Source: Ensifer sp. LC163
GTDB taxonomy: Bacteria; Pseudomonadota; Alphaproteobacteria; Rhizobiales; Rhizobiaceae
Reading direction: 5' to 3'
Length of the DNA stretch: 64,000 nucleotides
Assembly: GCF_001695855.1 (NCBI RefSeq)
Contig: NZ_MBSS01000014.1
Coordinates: 53,960 to 117,959 of the forward strand
Below are positions 1-8,638 of this stretch, in pieces. Within the stretch, counting starts at the first letter, position 1; each line of letters begins with the position of its first letter. Both the position numbers and the translations under genes were made by a program. The notes under the pieces were generated by a model. That model saw nothing but the letters and a program-made list of their open reading frames with translations. It was not told the DNA's origin and ran no database searches.

Positions 1-638
1 CAGCGGAAACCGCTGATGAGATAGAGCACCGGGTTGAAGTGGCTGACCGCCTGCCAGAACGGTGGCAGCATGTCGATCGAGTAGAAGCTGCCGCCAAGGA
101 ATACGAGCGGCGGGATGACCAGCATCGGGATCAGGTTCAGCTGCTCGAAGTCCTTGGCCCAGATGCCGATGATGAAGCCGAACAGGCTGAACGAAACGGC
201 GGTCAACACGAAGAAGAAAATCATCGCCAAGGGATGGGCGATCGAAAGATCGACGAACAGCGACGCCGTCAGAAGGATGATCGTGCCGATCATCACCCCC
301 TTGGTCGCCGCCGCCCCGACATAACCGAGCACGATCTCGACCATCGACACCGGCGAGGACAGCACCTCGTAGATCGTGCCGGTGAATTTTGGGAAATAGA
401 TGCCGAAGGAGCCGTTGCCGATGCACTGGGTCAGGAGCGTCAGCATGATCAGGCCAGGCGTGATGAAGGCGCCATAGGAGACGCCATCGATCTCCTGGAT
501 GCGTGCCCCGATCGCCGCGCCGAAGACGATGAAATAGAGCGAGGTGGAAATGACCGGCGACACCACGCTCTGCAGCAGGGTGCGCCGCGTGCGCGCCATC
601 TCGAAGAAGTAGATCGACTTGATCGCTTCGATGTTCAT
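1..638 (-). CDS. ABC-2 type transporter permease (3' part beyond window)
   Basis: Membrane subunit of an ABC-2 type exporter. The window holds the first ~212 codons, from an ATG at 638; the C-terminus lies left of base 1. The visible protein starts [20 protein letters not shown] and has several hydrophobic segments. It contains the ABC-2 family stretch around [14 protein letters not shown], followed by [11 protein letters not shown] at the window edge. The ATG overlaps the stop of the upstream ATPase gene in an ATGA arrangement, so the two are translationally coupled and form one exporter. Substrate is unknown; family members of this shape (NodJ/YadH-like) export drugs, lipids or oligosaccharides. 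Confidence 0.9.
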   Translation of the reverse strand, partial: MNIEAIKSIYFFEMARTRRTLLQSVVSPVISTSLYFIVFGAAIGARIQEIDGVSYGAFITPGLIMLTLLTQCIGNGSFGIYFPKFTGTIYEVLSSPVSMVEIVLGYVGAAATKGVMIGTIILLTASLFVDLSIAHPLAMIFFFVLTAVSFSLFGFIIGIWAKDFEQLNLIPMLVIPPLVFLGGSFYSIDMLPPFWQAVSHFNPVLYLISGFR

Positions 639-1561
639 CGTCCTGCTCCCACGATCTCGACGAAAATATCCTCCAGCGAGCTCTGCCGCGTGGAGATGTC
701 CTTGAGGCGCACGCCGGCTTCGGCGAGCGCCGCCAGCAGCGAGGTTATGCCCGTGCGCTCGGCGCTGGTGTCATAGTCGTAGATCAGACAATGACCATCG
801 CCCTCTAGCGTCAGGTTGTAGGTCGAGAGCGTTTCGGGCACGGCTTCCAACGGATGCGACAGGTCGACACGCAGTTGCTTGCGCCCGAGCTTGCTCATCA
901 GCGCCGTCTTGTCCTCCACCAGCAGGATCTCACCGCCATTGATGACGCCGATGCGGTCGGCGATCTCTTCCGCCTCTTCGATGTAGTGGGTCGTCAGGAT
1001 GATCGTCACGCCCGAGGCGCGCAGCCGTTCCACGACCTCCCACATGCTCTTGCGCAGGCTGACGTCGACACCGGCGGTCGGCTCGTCGAGGAAGAGCACG
1101 CGCGGTTCGTGCGACAGCGCCTTGGCGATCAGCACACGCCGCTTCATGCCGCCGGAAAGCTCGCGCAGCATGTTGTCCTTCTTGTCCCAGAGGGACAGGT
1201 CCTTCAGCACCTTCTCGATATGCGCCGGGTTCGGCTTCTTGCCGTGCAGGCCGCGCGAAAAGGTGACGGTGTTCCAGACCGTCTCGAAGGCATCCGTCGT
1301 CAGTTCCTGCGGCACCAGGCCGATCATCGACCGCGTCTCGCGAAAATCGCGCACGACGTCATGGCCGCCGACCACCACGGTGCCGCCACTCGGATTGACG
1401 ATGCCGCAGATGATCGAGATCAGCGTGGTCTTGCCCGCCCCGTTCGGACCAAGCAGCGCCAGGATCTCGCCCTGCTCGATATCGAGGCTGACGCCTTTCA
1501 GCGCCTTGAAGCCCGAGGCATAGGTTTTCGAAAGATTGGAAACGGAAACGATAGGCGCCAT
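635..1561 (-). CDS. ABC transporter ATP-binding protein (NodI/YadG-like exporter ATPase)
   Basis: Cytoplasmic ATPase of the ABC-2 exporter encoded with the overlapping downstream permease. The 308-residue protein has a Walker [10 protein letters not shown] at about residues 38-46, a Q-loop region near 85, the signature LSGGMKRR near 135-142 and Walker B LFLDEP near 156-161, followed by the H-loop [10 protein letters not shown]. The C-terminal ~80 residues are the short extension typical of drug/lipid exporter ATPases. Length fits the NodI/YadG/CcmA-like group. No nodulation context is present, so naming it nodI would be unjustified; the exported substrate cannot be told from sequence. Confidence 0.93.
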   Translation of the reverse strand: MAPIVSVSNLSKTYASGFKALKGVSLDIEQGEILALLGPNGAGKTTLISIICGIVNPSGGTVVVGGHDVVRDFRETRSMIGLVPQELTTDAFETVWNTVTFSRGLHGKKPNPAHIEKVLKDLSLWDKKDNMLRELSGGMKRRVLIAKALSHEPRVLFLDEPTAGVDVSLRKSMWEVVERLRASGVTIILTTHYIEEAEEIADRIGVINGGEILLVEDKTALMSKLGRKQLRVDLSHPLEAVPETLSTYNLTLEGDGHCLIYDYDTSAERTGITSLLAALAEAGVRLKDISTRQSSLEDIFVEIVGAGR

Positions 1562-1672
1562 GAAGCTGATCCGGATGCGGGGAGCGAAGTCGACAGGTCT
1601 CGCCTATATGGGCCGATTCATTGCGATTTGCAGCCCGCGGCCCGCAAAAAACAAGGTGACGGAGCGTCAACA

Positions 1673-2161
1673 TCAGGGCAATCGGCCGCTTTCGATCCCG
1701 ATCCGGTCATTCCCCTGCCCTTGCGCACGAGGCCCCACGCGCGGCAATCGATCGTGCAGCACCATACCGGCAAGCATGGCGACCACAAAAAGGGCCGTCG
1801 CCGGCAGGCCGAGCGAAAGGGATGCGAGCGCCGGACCGGGGCAAAGGCCGACCAGACCCCAGCCAACGCCGAAGATCGCCGAGCCGATGATGAGCCGTCG
1901 GTCGATCACGCGGTTCGCGGGCAAATGAAAGGCATCGTCGAGCAACGGCCGCTGCATGCGCCGGGTCATGAGGACGCCGAGTGCTGAGACGGCCACCGCG
2001 CCGCCGAGCACGAAGGCAAGTGACGGATTCCAGTCGCGCGTGATGTCGAGAAAGGCGCGAACGCGGGCCGGATCCAGCATGCCGGAGAGCGACAGGCCAA
2101 TTCCGAAGATGACGCCGGAGGCAAGCGTTGCCACCAGGCGCGAGAAGGCGCTGCCGTTCAT
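1673..2161 (-). CDS. YeeE/YedE family half-transporter, second gene
   Basis: Small membrane protein (162 aa) of the YeeE/YedE (sulphur transport) family. It carries the family signature GLCPGPAL with Cys at about residue 107, the residue that in characterised YeeE proteins relays the sulphur-containing substrate. There are about five hydrophobic segments. The start at 2161 was chosen because its ATG overlaps the stop of the preceding YeeE/YedE gene (ATGA). A longer in-frame extension to 2365 is arginine-rich and lies over the neighbour in another frame. It forms an arsR-yeeE-yeeE unit like the PmpAB/BigR gene sets of other bacteria, where the two halves together make one channel. Confidence 0.88.
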   Translation of the reverse strand: MNGSAFSRLVATLASGVIFGIGLSLSGMLDPARVRAFLDITRDWNPSLAFVLGGAVAVSALGVLMTRRMQRPLLDDAFHLPANRVIDRRLIIGSAIFGVGWGLVGLCPGPALASLSLGLPATALFVVAMLAGMVLHDRLPRVGPRAQGQGNDRIGIESGRLP

Positions 2162-2565
2162 TGGAGGAAACCTTGGAGATAGACGGTGGCGACGGCCGCG
2201 ATCATGAAGGTGGCAACCGCCGCGACCGAGCGACGCGAAAGCCGGGCGAGACCGACGACGCCGTGACCGCTGGTGCAGCCTGAGCCCATGCGCGAGCCAA
2301 AACCGACAAGCAGCCCGCCAATCACCAACAGCGGCCAGGAGGACGTGACAGTAACCGCTGGCCAAGTGCCGGCGAAAAGACGGTAGATCACGGGACCCGC
2401 TATCAGGCCAAGAACAAAGACGATCCCGGTGGTGGCCTGGACCCCTTGCAACAGCCTTCCGGCAATTCCGCTGATACCGGCCACACGACCGTTGGCTACC
2501 ATCAGGATCGCCGCCGAAAGCCCGATCAGCAGGCCTCCGGCAAGCGCATTCCAGTACTCATTCAT
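2158..2565 (-). CDS. YeeE/YedE family half-transporter, first gene
   Basis: Membrane protein of 135 aa with four hydrophobic stretches and the motif GSGCTSGHGV (Cys at about residue 97), the first-half signature of YeeE/YedE channels. The ATG at 2565 overlaps the stop of the upstream arsR-family gene, so translation is probably coupled. Together with the next gene it supplies the two cysteine-bearing halves of one transporter for a reduced sulphur compound such as thiosulfate or sulfide-derived species (family inference). The regulator in front is of the sulfide-sensing BigR/SqrR branch, which agrees with a role in sulphur handling. Confidence 0.9.
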   Translation of the reverse strand: MNEYWNALAGGLLIGLSAAILMVANGRVAGISGIAGRLLQGVQATTGIVFVLGLIAGPVIYRLFAGTWPAVTVTSSWPLLVIGGLLVGFGSRMGSGCTSGHGVVGLARLSRRSVAAVATFMIAAVATVYLQGFLQ

Positions 2566-2894
2566 GTTTTCTTGCCTTCGCGACAGAAGATTTGACAAAG
2601 CGCGCCCACGAGCCGGGCGACCTTATCATGGCTCAGGCGATAGAAAACCTGCTTGGCTTGGCGCCGCGTCGAAACGACGCCCGCATCGCGCAGCACGGTC
2701 AGTTGCTGTGACAGCGTCGGTTGGCGGATACCGAGCAATTCCTCCAGTGCCGCCACCGAATGTTCCCCTTCGAGAAGCGTGGTGACGATCAGCAGTCGGT
2801 TGCGATTGGCAAGCGTGCGCAGGATCTGTGAAACTTCGGTGGCATGCGCAGTCATGTCGGCGCGCATCCCTGGAAATCGCATTACAGTTCCCAT
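2562..2894 (-). CDS. ArsR-family repressor, BigR/SqrR-like
   Basis: Winged-helix repressor of 110 aa, probable autoregulator of the downstream YeeE/YedE pair. The helix-turn-helix is around GIRQPTLSQQLTVLRDAGVV (residues 55-74). The start at 2894 was chosen because AGGAGG stands seven bases upstream; an ATG at 2954 lacks this. It resembles BigR (TLSQQL, then KQVFYRL, then IFC near the end). The cysteine that in BigR lies in an LVCTLVEGE context is here threonine (about residue 38, IVTTLLEGE), while a second cysteine is added near the C-terminus (ALCQIFC, residues 100 and 104). The classical two-cysteine switch is therefore altered. Confidence 0.9.
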   Translation of the reverse strand: MGTVMRFPGMRADMTAHATEVSQILRTLANRNRLLIVTTLLEGEHSVAALEELLGIRQPTLSQQLTVLRDAGVVSTRRQAKQVFYRLSHDKVARLVGALCQIFCREGKKT

Positions 2895-3631
2895 GCCTTC
2901 CTCCTGTCGTGCCAAGGAGTGAGTGGAGCCCCGAAAATGACGCGTCCGGGACAAGCCCGGATTCTATCCATGATTGTTATATGAAGTAATATATTATGGT
3001 AATACTTATTCGCAAGCCAGACGACACACAAACGCGTTACCACCGACAGTCGGCCCGCACCGACGAGGACGATGAAAATCATATAGTAAATTCAGATTGT
3101 TACAATTGTAGGTCATCGGAAAGTAGCGCGCCAAAATTGGGCTAATTTCTGGAATCAACCAAGAGCAAGCGCTAAAACCTACGGTATAAAAACGACTTAC
3201 ACGCATAAGATGTATAAAAGCCATACATCAACCAGAATTTTGAAAATGCCGAATCCGCCTCGAGCTGGCGTCGGTCCATGGCATGGGCCGCCGCCACACC
3301 GAGCGGTGCAATCAGCCATATGATCGGAATGATCAGGCCAACGGCGATCGCGTTGATGAAACCGGTTGAAAGCGCCGGCAGGCTGGCGCGCGCCACCCGC
3401 TCCAATCGTGACGGTGAGAATCCGGCAAAGGAACGCAATATTGCCGCCGACGCGCCTGTTCTGTCACGAAACGGTGATGCTTTTCAATCAGTTTGGCGTC
3501 GCACGCGGCCCACCCGCCACGTGATTTGCACGCATCGCTTTAGTTCCGGAGACCCCTTATCCGGACATCGGCCGGCTCCCCGCCGGCCTCTTTTTTTGCC
3601 GGCTCACGATATGCGCGGTTCTGACGGCCCC
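2895..3631. other. 737-bp stretch without a confident gene
   Basis: Directly upstream of the arsR-like gene is an AT-rich patch (2970-3010, TTATATGAAGTAATATATTA), the natural place for its promoter and operator. A minus-strand frame at 3172-3438 could encode a hydrophobic segment (FINAIAVGLIIPIIWLIAPL) with GC-rich codon use. It has only a TTG start, no ribosome-binding site and an AT-rich nonsense-like tail, so it may be a remnant of a membrane protein gene. The right end (3440-3597) holds two hairpins and a T-run on the plus strand, listed separately as a candidate sRNA. Confidence 0.5.
3460..3597 (+). ncRNA. candidate trans-acting sRNA ending in a rho-independent terminator
   Basis: The plus strand has a small hairpin TCCGG-(11 nt)-CCGGA at about 3543-3563. 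It is followed by a 7-bp perfect stem GGCCGGC-TCCCC-GCCGGCC and then CTCTTTTTTT (about 3569-3597). Both loops are C-rich, as in many rhizobial sRNAs that pair with Shine-Dalgarno sequences. No protein gene ends just upstream on this strand, and the next gene runs the other way, so the terminator must belong to a short independent transcript or to antisense RNA. The 5' end is a guess: no clear -35/-10 could be assigned. Confidence 0.45.
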
Positions 3632-4885
3632 TCAATCGCAATGGCGGTAGCCGGTCTTGCGTGTCCTCAGGTCGAAGTGGAAATGATCCTTGTGAAAGGG
3701 ATCGCTGCCCGGGCCGAGGACCGTGTTGAAGTATTTGCAGCTGTCGGTGCGAACAGCCTTCAAAAGCCCCTTCTCGCGAAAGGCGAAGAAGCCCTTCTTG
3801 CGCACGTCGATTTCCTTGCCGTTCTTCAACACGAACTTGCCGACATCGATGGCGTTGCCATGCGCATGCTCGGACATCGGGTTGCCCCGGCGCGAGTTCA
3901 TGGTGCGGCAGGAATAGCCGCCGAGCGGCTTGATCGTCTTGACGCCGGACCAGTAGCGATAGCGCGACGATGGCGCCAGCTCGTATTTCACCCATTTCGC
4001 AAAGGCCTCGGTCACTTCGCAGTTGAGCTTGACTGCGGGCTTGACGTCGATGCCGCCGGACAGGCCGCTGAGTTCGATCGGATAGTCGATGCCGCAGGAA
4101 GGGCCGTTGCTGATGCGCGGGATATCGCGGAACTCGACGCCGAGCTTGCGCAGGCGCTGGCGGCAGGCAATCTCCGAGCCCGGCATCTGACCGGTATATT
4201 GCCTCTCCGGCGTCGATAGCGGATTGCGCGCGCGTGGCAGCATCGCCACCTGCTGCGGTTCCTGGGCTCTCTGCATGGCCCTCTGCCGCTCGAAGGCGCG
4301 GGCGCGCTGCGCCTCTTCCGCTGAAATCTGTTCGGCGGTCAATGCAGGCAGATCCGGGTCGCCGCCAAGGCTCGCCTGGGCCTCATCTAAGGTCTGCGGC
4401 GGGCTGCCGAGCTGGCGGACATTGTCCTCGCCGATGCCACCGACGACGGGCTGGCTGGCATTGCCCTCGGCAATCTCGCTGCTCTGCTCCTCCGCCAGCC
4501 CGACCACCGGCTGCACGCCGAGCATCGCGTCCATGTTGACGCCTTCGGAAGGAATGGCGGTCGAGCCGGTATCGACCTGTTGGGCGCCGGAAAGGCTCGC
4601 CTCTTCGCTGTCGATCATCGGCAGGGCGCGGCGTGTCTGCTGGCGCGGCTCAACGGCCATTTCATTGCCACCGCCATTCCTGAAAGTCGAAACCGGCTCT
4701 CCGGAGGGATACGCCGCAACCTCCTGCTCCGGCACGGCATCGACCGGAACGGGCCTGATCGCGCCGACGCGTTCGCTGCCGTCGATGCGGGCCGAGGGCG
4801 TCAACACATCAGTCGTGCAGGCAACAAGCGAGATCGACAGCACGAACGCCGTCAATGGACGATGGAGAGAGGGAACATACGCCAT
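3632..4885 (-). CDS. extensin-like C-terminal domain lipoprotein
   Basis: Secreted lipoprotein of 417 aa with an extensin-like C-terminal domain. The N-terminus is a lipoprotein signal ending in the lipobox LVAC (Cys 23). Residues 30-230 are low-complexity, rich in Glu, Gln, Pro and Ala. Residues ~235-417 are the extensin-like domain, with four or more cysteines and a set of possible metal ligands: H340 and D347 in EHAHGNAIDVG and the HKDHFHFD motif near 398-405. This pattern resembles LAS-type peptidoglycan peptidases. Function in bacteria is not established; a role in cell-wall modification is inference. Monocistronic by spacing. Confidence 0.88.
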   Translation of the reverse strand: MAYVPSLHRPLTAFVLSISLVACTTDVLTPSARIDGSERVGAIRPVPVDAVPEQEVAAYPSGEPVSTFRNGGGNEMAVEPRQQTRRALPMIDSEEASLSGAQQVDTGSTAIPSEGVNMDAMLGVQPVVGLAEEQSSEIAEGNASQPVVGGIGEDNVRQLGSPPQTLDEAQASLGGDPDLPALTAEQISAEEAQRARAFERQRAMQRAQEPQQVAMLPRARNPLSTPERQYTGQMPGSEIACRQRLRKLGVEFRDIPRISNGPSCGIDYPIELSGLSGGIDVKPAVKLNCEVTEAFAKWVKYELAPSSRYRYWSGVKTIKPLGGYSCRTMNSRRGNPMSEHAHGNAIDVGKFVLKNGKEIDVRKKGFFAFREKGLLKAVRTDSCKYFNTVLGPGSDPFHKDHFHFDLRTRKTGYRHCD

Positions 4886-4919
4886 ACCGATTTGCCGCCT
4901 TCATCCCGCGTATAGGCCA

Positions 4920-5012
4920 GAAAATCGGTATCGATTTTCGAAAAGGCTCATACGCTCATTCAAAGTGCTAGAGCGACCTTAGCGCGTCCAAATGGACGCG
5001 CAGCGCTCTAGG
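4920..5012. repeat. diverged copy of the double-palindrome intergenic element
   Basis: A weaker copy of the ~106-bp element described at 6037. The left palindrome is reduced to AAAATCG-GTAT-CGATTTT. The right palindrome reads AGAGCG ... GCGCGTCC-AAAT-GGACGCGC ... CGCTCT instead of ACAGCG ... CGCTGT, so both arms changed together and pairing is kept. It lies between the extensin-like gene and the Kazal gene. Confidence 0.6.
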
Positions 5013-5208
5013 GCGGTATCGAAGACACCGCCACGCCGCACCCACCCAACATCAAAACGGTGCAGTCCGCCTGTGTCGCGAGCCGGGCACGCCGCCGAAA
5101 AAGCCCGTTCTGGGGCGCATTTTAAGCAAACACGGTAAATGAAGCCTTGCGACATGCATCCAACATCCGGCAGGTCGACGGCTTCGCAATGCGCTGACGG
5201 CGCACAGC

Positions 5209-5242
5209 AAAATGGCCTGCGCAGATCGCTCTGCGCAGGCCC
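5209..5242 (-). terminator. rho-independent terminator of the Kazal-like gene
   Basis: GGCCTGCGCAGA and TCTGCGCAGGCC form a 12-bp perfect stem with a 4-nt loop. On the minus strand this is followed by TTTT. It stands 27 bp after the stop of the Kazal-like lipoprotein gene. Confidence 0.8.
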
Positions 5243-5268
5243 GTTTCACTTTTCCCGCTGACGCGTGA

Positions 5269-5820
5269 TTAGCGGCACTCACCGGGGTGCACGATCCGGA
5301 AACCGGCGCCACCTGCCTCGCAGGAATTCGGGAAGGTCTGGATCCGGTTGCCGCGTTGGCCGCAGACCGGCGCATACTCGCGGGTGCAGAACTGGCCCTG
5401 CGGCGGGCGGTCGTCATCGCGGCGGCATTCGCCGGGCGCAACCACGCGGAAGCCATCAGCCCGCGCCATGCAGGCATTCGAGAACGTCTGCTGCTGGCGG
5501 CCGCGCTGGCCGCACACCGGAGCGTATTCACGCGTGCAGGCCTGCGGCTCCCGCTCCGGCGGACGGTAATCCGGCCGGCACTCGCCACGGTGGATGACGT
5601 TGAAGCCGTCGGCGCGCGCCTGGCACGAATTCGAGAAGGTGCGCATGCGGCTGCCCCGCGCGCCACAGACCGGCGCATATTCCATCGTGCACATCGGCGG
5701 ACGGATCGGCCCCGGACCGGGTCTTGGCTCGTCAACCACGACGGTACACGCGGACAGAAATCCGAACGCCAGCAAAATAGCCGCCCCCGCCCGCGTAAAA
5801 AGAAGTCTGAGAAGCGCCAT
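5269..5820 (-). CDS. lipoprotein with three Kazal-like repeats
   Basis: Secreted lipoprotein of 183 aa. The N-terminal hydrophobic segment ends in a lipobox LSAC (about residue 25). The remainder is three tandem modules of ~38-40 residues, each of the form C-x2-EYAPVCG-x-RG-x4-TF-x-N-x-C-x-A-x4-GF-x4-GEC, separated by short Pro/Arg linkers. Each module has four cysteines, as in the reduced bacterial versions of the Kazal serine-protease-inhibitor fold, rather than the six of animal Kazal domains. The start at 5820 has GAGGGG upstream. Protease inhibition at the cell surface is the family-based guess; the target is unknown. Confidence 0.9.
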   Translation of the reverse strand: MALLRLLFTRAGAAILLAFGFLSACTVVVDEPRPGPGPIRPPMCTMEYAPVCGARGSRMRTFSNSCQARADGFNVIHRGECRPDYRPPEREPQACTREYAPVCGQRGRQQQTFSNACMARADGFRVVAPGECRRDDDRPPQGQFCTREYAPVCGQRGNRIQTFPNSCEAGGAGFRIVHPGECR

Positions 5821-6036
5821 GAATATCCCCTCTAGCACAGGCAGACGGGCGACCCGGCGCCATGCCGCGTCATTCCACCTCCCGTTCAGCCGTATCTATC
5901 TCCATACACGGATTGGTCAAGCCCGCCCTTCGCCGGAGTGACCAACGGTTGAACGGAAGCCAAATCGTCAACGATTGGAGAAGGCCGAGCCGCCCCAGCG
6001 CACACCCGCGCTTCCGATCGGTTAGCTCGCGCCGCC

Positions 6037-6142
6037 TACTGCGTAATTCCTTAAATCGGATTCGATTTAGGGATAAATTATGCAGCAAGTTTAAAGTGTT
6101 ACAGCGTCCCCAGCGTGTCATGTTTGACGCGCGGCGCTGTAA
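6037..6142. repeat. double-palindrome intergenic element (RIME-like), copy 1
   Basis: A 106-bp element of two palindromes. The left arm is TGCGTAATTCCTTAAATCG paired with CGATTTA...AATTATGCA. The right part starts TTACAGCG and ends CGCTGTAA around an inner inverted repeat GCGTC-ATGTTT-GACGC. Copies at 28955, 29941, 31663 and 63430 share the same order and length, with diverged or partial copies at 4920 and 47069. Size, architecture and purely intergenic placement match the ~108-bp RIME elements described from rhizobia; the family assignment was made from memory, not by search. Confidence 0.8.
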
Positions 6143-6156
6143 GCGCCGAAATGCCG

Positions 6157-6187
6157 AAAAGCCTGCGTGCTTCCGCACGCAGGCCTT
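6157..6187 (-). terminator. terminator of the chemoreceptor gene
   Basis: GCCTGCGTGC-TTCC-GCACGCAGGC is a 10-bp perfect stem followed on the minus strand by TTTTC. It lies just downstream of the chemoreceptor stop codon at 6212 and abuts the RIME-like element. Confidence 0.8.
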
Positions 6188-6211
6188 CATTGATCGCCAT
6201 GGCCGTTGCGT

Positions 6212-8026
6212 TCAGGCGGCGCGGCCGTAGGCCGTCTGCCGGGCCGTTTCCTGCAGCCGGAACTTCGTCAGCAACATCTTCAGTTCGCGGCTCTCGGCAG
6301 CGAGCGTCTGGCTTGCCGCCGTCGTCTCTTCCACCATTGCCGCGTTCTGCTGGGTCATCTGGTCCATGCTGTTGACGGCGGTATTCACTTCCGCCAGACC
6401 GGTCGCCTGTTCGCGGGCTGCGGTTGCGATCGAGGCAACCTGTTCGTTGACACGGTTGACCAGGGCTTCGATCTCCGTCAGCGCATCACCGGTCGAGCGG
6501 ACAAGCTCGACGCCGGCGCCGACTTCGCGCACCGATGTTCCGATCAGTTCCTTGATCTCCTTGGCGGCACCGGCGGAGCGTTGCGCCAGTTCGCGCACCT
6601 CCTGTGCGACAACGGCAAAACCACGACCAGCCTCGCCTGCCCGCGCTGCCTCGACGCCGGCGTTCAGCGCCAGAAGATTGGTCTGGAAGGCGATTTCGTC
6701 GATCACGCCGATGATCTGGCTGATCCGACTCGACGACGCCTCGATCCGCCCCATGGCGTCGATGGCGTTGCGCACGATGCCGCCGGATTTTGCCGCACTC
6801 GCCTTGGTCTCGCTGACCATGCCGCGCGCTTCGTTGGCCCGGTCGGAGGAATGGCGCACCGTCGAGGTGATCTCGTCAAGCGCCGCGGCCGTCTCTTCCA
6901 GTGCCGCGGCCTGCTGTTCGGTGCGGCGCGACAGGTTGTTGGCCGCTTCCGAAATGTCGCCGGCGCTGGCGGTGACGATCTCGGTCGAATGCGAGATTGA
7001 ACCGATGACGTCGCGAAGAGCTGCAACCGCCGTGTTGAAGTCCTGCCGCAGCTTACCGTATTCCGGGGCGATATGGCCGATTTCGGCCGTCAGATCACCG
7101 CTTGCGAGCAGCTCGAGCGCAGCGCCCACGATTTCCATCGCGTCGGCCTGTGCGTCAGCCGTTGCCCGCCGGCGCTGTTCGTTGCCGCGCCGCTCGGACT
7201 CCAGCCTGTCCTGCTGCTCGGCTTCGCGTGAGCGCAGCTCCAGCCGCTCGCGCACCGAGTCGCGCAGGACGACGAGCACCTTGGCCATCTGGCCGATCTC
7301 GTCGCCACGGTCGGTTTCCGGCACGTCGGATGACAGATCCTCATCGGCAATCGACCGCATCGACGCCTTCAGCTTCTCGACCGGTTTGACCACGCTGCGC
7401 ACGATCGCCAGCGCCGCCATCAGGATCGCCAGCGCTGCAGCGAGAAGAATGCCGGCAACCTGCCAGGCGCGCTCGCGGAACATGGCTGTGAGATCGTCGG
7501 AATAGACGCCGGTGCCGACCACCCAGCCCCAGGGCTTGAAGCCGGCGACATGGGAGTATTTCAGCACCGGCTCGTCGGCGCCCGGCTTCGGCCAATAGTA
7601 ATCGACGAAGCCCTGTCCGCTCTTTTCCACCGTCTTGACGAATTCGACGAAGAGGTGCTTGCCATTCGGATCCTTGTTGGCGGAAAGATCGCGGCCATCC
7701 ATTTCCGGCTTGATCGGATGCATGATCATCGTCGGATGCATGTCGTTGATCCAGAAATAGCCGCTGCCCTGATAGCGCATCGCCTTGATCGCTTCGAGCG
7801 CACGCTTCTGCGCATCCTCGCGCGACAACGTGCCGGCAACCTCCTGTTTGTGGTAGGCGTCGAACACCGCAATGGCGTTCTCGTTCATTGCCGACAGCAT
7901 CGCCTTGCGTTCGCCGACGAGCTTGTCCTGCGCTTGAAACAGACCGAAGGTCAGCGCCGCCGCCATGGTCAAAAGTGCGAACGCGACGAGCGCGTAAAGC
8001 CGCACCGAAATCCTGAATCGTTTCAT
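6212..8026 (-). CDS. methyl-accepting chemotaxis protein with a Cache sensor
   Basis: Inner-membrane chemoreceptor of 604 aa. TM1 is at about residues 8-29. The periplasmic single-Cache domain spans ~33-185, with [17 protein letters not shown] and [12 protein letters not shown] typical of sCache_2. TM2 is ~187-209, a HAMP domain ~210-265, and a second HAMP-like stretch lies near 300-350. The methyl-accepting signalling domain follows, with its hairpin tip at [31 protein letters not shown]. The start at 8026 follows AGGGGA; the frame stays open to 8464, but that part looks non-coding. No CheR-binding pentapeptide is visible at the C-terminus (ends AYGRAA). sCache_2 ligands are often small organic acids; here unknown. 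Confidence 0.92.
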   Translation of the reverse strand: MKRFRISVRLYALVAFALLTMAAALTFGLFQAQDKLVGERKAMLSAMNENAIAVFDAYHKQEVAGTLSREDAQKRALEAIKAMRYQGSGYFWINDMHPTMIMHPIKPEMDGRDLSANKDPNGKHLFVEFVKTVEKSGQGFVDYYWPKPGADEPVLKYSHVAGFKPWGWVVGTGVYSDDLTAMFRERAWQVAGILLAAALAILMAALAIVRSVVKPVEKLKASMRSIADEDLSSDVPETDRGDEIGQMAKVLVVLRDSVRERLELRSREAEQQDRLESERRGNEQRRRATADAQADAMEIVGAALELLASGDLTAEIGHIAPEYGKLRQDFNTAVAALRDVIGSISHSTEIVTASAGDISEAANNLSRRTEQQAAALEETAAALDEITSTVRHSSDRANEARGMVSETKASAAKSGGIVRNAIDAMGRIEASSSRISQIIGVIDEIAFQTNLLALNAGVEAARAGEAGRGFAVVAQEVRELAQRSAGAAKEIKELIGTSVREVGAGVELVRSTGDALTEIEALVNRVNEQVASIATAAREQATGLAEVNTAVNSMDQMTQQNAAMVEETTAASQTLAAESRELKMLLTKFRLQETARQTAYGRAA

Positions 8027-8240
8027 CCCCTGTCCCCTGCCTCCAGTAGAAGCGTGCAGGATAGGGAGGGCTCTTTGCAAAGCCCCTAACAAACGATCCC
8101 TAATTTTGACAATTCTCAAATAATGCCTTCGAAAGGAATGAAGTTTGCGATCGCTGACCTGGCGCGATTTGTCGTCCGGCGCTCTTCCCTGACGAAGCAA
8201 CCATGCGCTACATCTTTCCCGACACAGGGAGACAGGCCGC

Positions 8241-8627
8241 ATGACCGCAGACAACAAACCGACCGGCGAGCTGACCTTGCGCACGCTCGCCATGCCCGCC
8301 GACGCCAATGCCGCCGGCGACATTTTCGGTGGCTGGGTCATGGCGCAGATGGACCTTTCCTGCGGTATTCGTGCTGCCGAGCGGGCCCGCGGCCGCGTGG
8401 TAACGGCGGCAGTCAAGGAAATGGCCTTCGCGCTGCCGGTCAAGATCGGCGATACGCTCTGCATCTACACCGATGTCGTCAAGGTCGGCCGGACCTCGAT
8501 GACACTCAAGGTCGAGGCCTGGGCGCAGCGCTATCTCTCGCATTTGATGGAAAAGGTCACCGACGCGATCTTCGTCATGGTCGCGCTCGACGAGAACGGC
8601 AAGCCGAAGGCGGTACCGGACGAATAG
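8241..8627 (+). CDS. acyl-CoA thioesterase, YciA-like hotdog protein
   Basis: Cytoplasmic hotdog-fold thioesterase of 128 aa that hydrolyses acyl-CoA to free acid and CoA. It has the YciA-type motif [20 protein letters not shown] with the catalytic Asp in AGDIFGGW, then [13 protein letters not shown] and [12 protein letters not shown] of the hotdog helix/sheet. Length matches the family (130-140 aa). The ATG follows a GGGAGA. The next gene starts 11 bp downstream, so the two are probably co-transcribed. Physiological chain-length preference cannot be read from sequence. Confidence 0.93.
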   Translation: MTADNKPTGELTLRTLAMPADANAAGDIFGGWVMAQMDLSCGIRAAERARGRVVTAAVKEMAFALPVKIGDTLCIYTDVVKVGRTSMTLKVEAWAQRYLSHLMEKVTDAIFVMVALDENGKPKAVPDE

Positions 8628-8638
8628 GAGCAGCGTTC

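Noticed and set aside
635..1561. Naming the ABC ATPase and permease nodI/nodJ
   Set aside because: No nod genes or nod boxes were seen; the similarity is at the family level only.
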